Assembly: GCF_004114935.1 (NCBI RefSeq)
Contig: NZ_CP022221.1
Coordinates: 1,695,001 to 1,759,000, forward strand
DNA length: 64,000 nucleotides
Source of the DNA: Bradyrhizobium zhanjiangense
GTDB lineage: Bacteria > Pseudomonadota > Alphaproteobacteria > Rhizobiales > Xanthobacteraceae
Direction: 5' to 3'
The notes below the pieces were generated by a model that was not told the origin of the DNA, ran no database searches, and saw only the letters and a list, made by a program, of their open reading frames with translations. Position 1 is the stretch's first letter; the number at the start of each line of letters is the position of its first letter. This document shows positions 62,556-64,000 of the stretch, piece after piece. The translations under genes were made by a program, and so were the position numbers.

Positions 62556-64000
62556 ATGGCAGTGGATGTTGATGTTCTGGTGATTGGTTCCGGATCGGCA
62601 GCCATGTCGGCCGCCCTTCGGGCCCTCGTCGGTGGTTTGAAGGTTACCGTTATTGAGAAGTCCAATTATCTCGGCGGCACCAGTGCCATGTCCGGAGCCG
62701 GCATATGGGTTCCAGCCAATCATTTGGCCCGCGCGCAGGGGATTCCGGATAGTCGTGAAGAAGCGTTGGAGTACGTCCGGGCGGCCTCTCCGCCGACTTG
62801 GCACGAAGAAGAGGACCACCTGTGGCGCGCATTCATCGAACACGCCCCCGAGGCACTGGAGTTCATCGAAGAACATTCGCCGCTTGAACTGGAGCTCGTC
62901 AGCGAGCCAGATGTCATGGCGGAGCTCCCCGGCGGCAAGGTCAAAGGGCGAATGGTTTCGACGAAGCCTCTTAGCCGCAAATTGCTGGGCAAGTTCGCGC
63001 GAAAGCTGCGCCCTTCCACGCTGCCAAACTGGTTCACTTATCAGGAGCAGCTTACCTACGATGCCTGGCACCATCCGCTCAGGATCGTGCTGAATATCTG
63101 GCCTCGCCTTCTCTATCGATTTCTAACCGGCAGCCGCGCGATGGGCGCCGCACTCATGACGGCGTTGATACGCGGATGCCAGGATCGCGATTGCGAATTT
63201 CTGCTCAACGCTCGAGCGCGAAAGCTTGTTTGCGACCAAAGCGGTCGCGTAACGGGAGCCCTCGTCGAGGTTGGCGGCGAAACACGCGAGATCAATGCGC
63301 GTCGCGGTGTTGTCATCGCCTCAGGGGGATTCGAGTGGGATCCCGAGCTGAGAGAGAGGCACTTTCCGGGGCCCATAGATCGCCTGGGGAGCCCTTGGTC
63401 TAATGAAGGGGACGGCCAGAAGATGGCTGCCGAAGTCGGCGCCAAACTCGATCGCATGGACCAGGCGAATATCTTCCCGTGCGTGCCGACGCGCTATGAA
63501 GGTAAGCCTCTTGGCCTGCCCAAGACATTCCAAGCCGAGCGGCACAGCGTGGTGATCGACGGAACAGGCCGCCGATTCGTGAGCGAGACGAACTTCAACA
63601 TCGGCGAGGTCATGGATGCGCGCGACCCTATGACGGGGCAGCCTTTGCACCAGCCGATATGGCTCATTGGCGATGCACGTTATTACCGCGCATCGCCGCT
63701 TTTTGCCTGGTACTCCCGCTATGAAAAGGACTGGGTCAAGTCCGCGAATACGATATCAGACTTGGCCAGAAAGATCGGGATTCCGGCAGATAGTCTCTCT
63801 GCAACGATCGACCGATTCAACAGCATGAGCAACAAAGGAAGGGACGATGATTTCCATCGCGGCCAAATAGCGTTCGAGAACTACAAGGCCCGTGGCGCCA
63901 AAAATCCGCTCGGGAGAATAGAACGTGCGCCATTCTACGCGGTCTCGTTCAACCGTTCCATCCTGGGGACGAAAGGTGGCGCGCGGACGAACGAACGCGG
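62556..64000 (+). CDS. FAD-binding dehydrogenase, KstD/fumarate reductase type (partial)
   Basis: The frame is open from ATG 62556 to the window end (481 codons), so the 3' end is missing. The N-terminal FAD fold has VLVIGSGSAAMSAALRALVG, with Ala at the third Gly position, and EKSNYLGGTSAMSGAGIWVP. This last motif is typical of 3-ketosteroid dehydrogenases and flavocytochrome c-type fumarate reductases. GVVIASGGFEWDPELRERHF, SNEGDGQKMAAEVGAKLDRM and VVIDGTGRRFVSETNF are further family blocks. The last visible part (FNRSILGTKGGARTNERG) is the C-terminal FAD/substrate segment. It acts in the cytoplasm and desaturates or reduces a substrate. Last visible gene of the operon. Confidence 0.88.
   Translation, partial: MAVDVDVLVIGSGSAAMSAALRALVGGLKVTVIEKSNYLGGTSAMSGAGIWVPANHLARAQGIPDSREEALEYVRAASPPTWHEEEDHLWRAFIEHAPEALEFIEEHSPLELELVSEPDVMAELPGGKVKGRMVSTKPLSRKLLGKFARKLRPSTLPNWFTYQEQLTYDAWHHPLRIVLNIWPRLLYRFLTGSRAMGAALMTALIRGCQDRDCEFLLNARARKLVCDQSGRVTGALVEVGGETREINARRGVVIASGGFEWDPELRERHFPGPIDRLGSPWSNEGDGQKMAAEVGAKLDRMDQANIFPCVPTRYEGKPLGLPKTFQAERHSVVIDGTGRRFVSETNFNIGEVMDARDPMTGQPLHQPIWLIGDARYYRASPLFAWYSRYEKDWVKSANTISDLARKIGIPADSLSATIDRFNSMSNKGRDDDFHRGQIAFENYKARGAKNPLGRIERAPFYAVSFNRSILGTKGGARTNER

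Overview
The window is high-GC alphaproteobacterial chromosome. The best fit is Bradyrhizobium or a close relative in the Nitrobacteraceae, inferred from gene content and order (trxB-lsrB-lrp, carB-greA, dnaG-rpoD, a PdhS-type kinase beside a phasin), a zinc-less DnaG, a tRNA-His without G-1, and dense palindromic intergenic repeats. No ribosomal RNA or CRISPR array is visible.

Positions 1-7.4 kb carry a thiolase, a class C beta-lactamase-fold protein, a large multi-PAS histidine kinase and a phasin. Positions 7.6-9.5 kb form a small accessory patch: tRNA-His, a Flp pilin, a decayed second pilin, paired 22-bp inverted repeats, and fragments of genes including a partial copy of the AEC transporter just downstream. 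Positions 9.5-17.6 kb hold an NTF2-like protein, the AEC transporter, a Cys-rich exported protein, an orphan ParA, two tiny membrane proteins, a DapA-family enzyme, lsrB, trxB and an Lrp regulator. Positions 17.9-30.6 kb contain greA, carB, a divergent MFS/ArsR pair with twin operators, a tRNA-Cys-like gene, a methyltransferase, Dps, a YjlB-type cupin, carA, a YqeY protein, an acyl-CoA synthetase and a MarR regulator.

Positions 30.7-41 kb hold small membrane and SRPBCC/ArsR genes, an exported LVIVD-repeat protein with a small exported partner, two small-molecule enzymes and a chlorite dismutase-family haem protein. They are followed by dnaG and rpoD. Positions 43.7-55.2 kb contain an unusually clear candidate small RNA, a lytic transglycosylase, a single-domain response regulator, LysE exporters, an IS3-family element inserted in a repeat, a 22-residue Lys/Ala peptide gene, a diguanylate cyclase, an exported amidase, rpoH and rluD.

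A tRNA-Glu at 55.5 kb marks a change in character. Beyond it lie about 1.2 kb of gene-poor sequence with a possible tRNA scar. Then comes a compact uptake and catabolic cluster: a divergent IclR regulator, a polar amino-acid-type ABC importer, a ThDP enzyme, a DUF3303 protein and a KstD/fumarate-reductase-type flavoprotein that runs off the window. This cluster is the best candidate here for an uncharacterised pathway. Its regulator, importer and enzymes sit together and their substrate cannot be read from sequence. Palindromic intergenic repeats of about nine families are scattered throughout, and one family was the target of the IS insertion.
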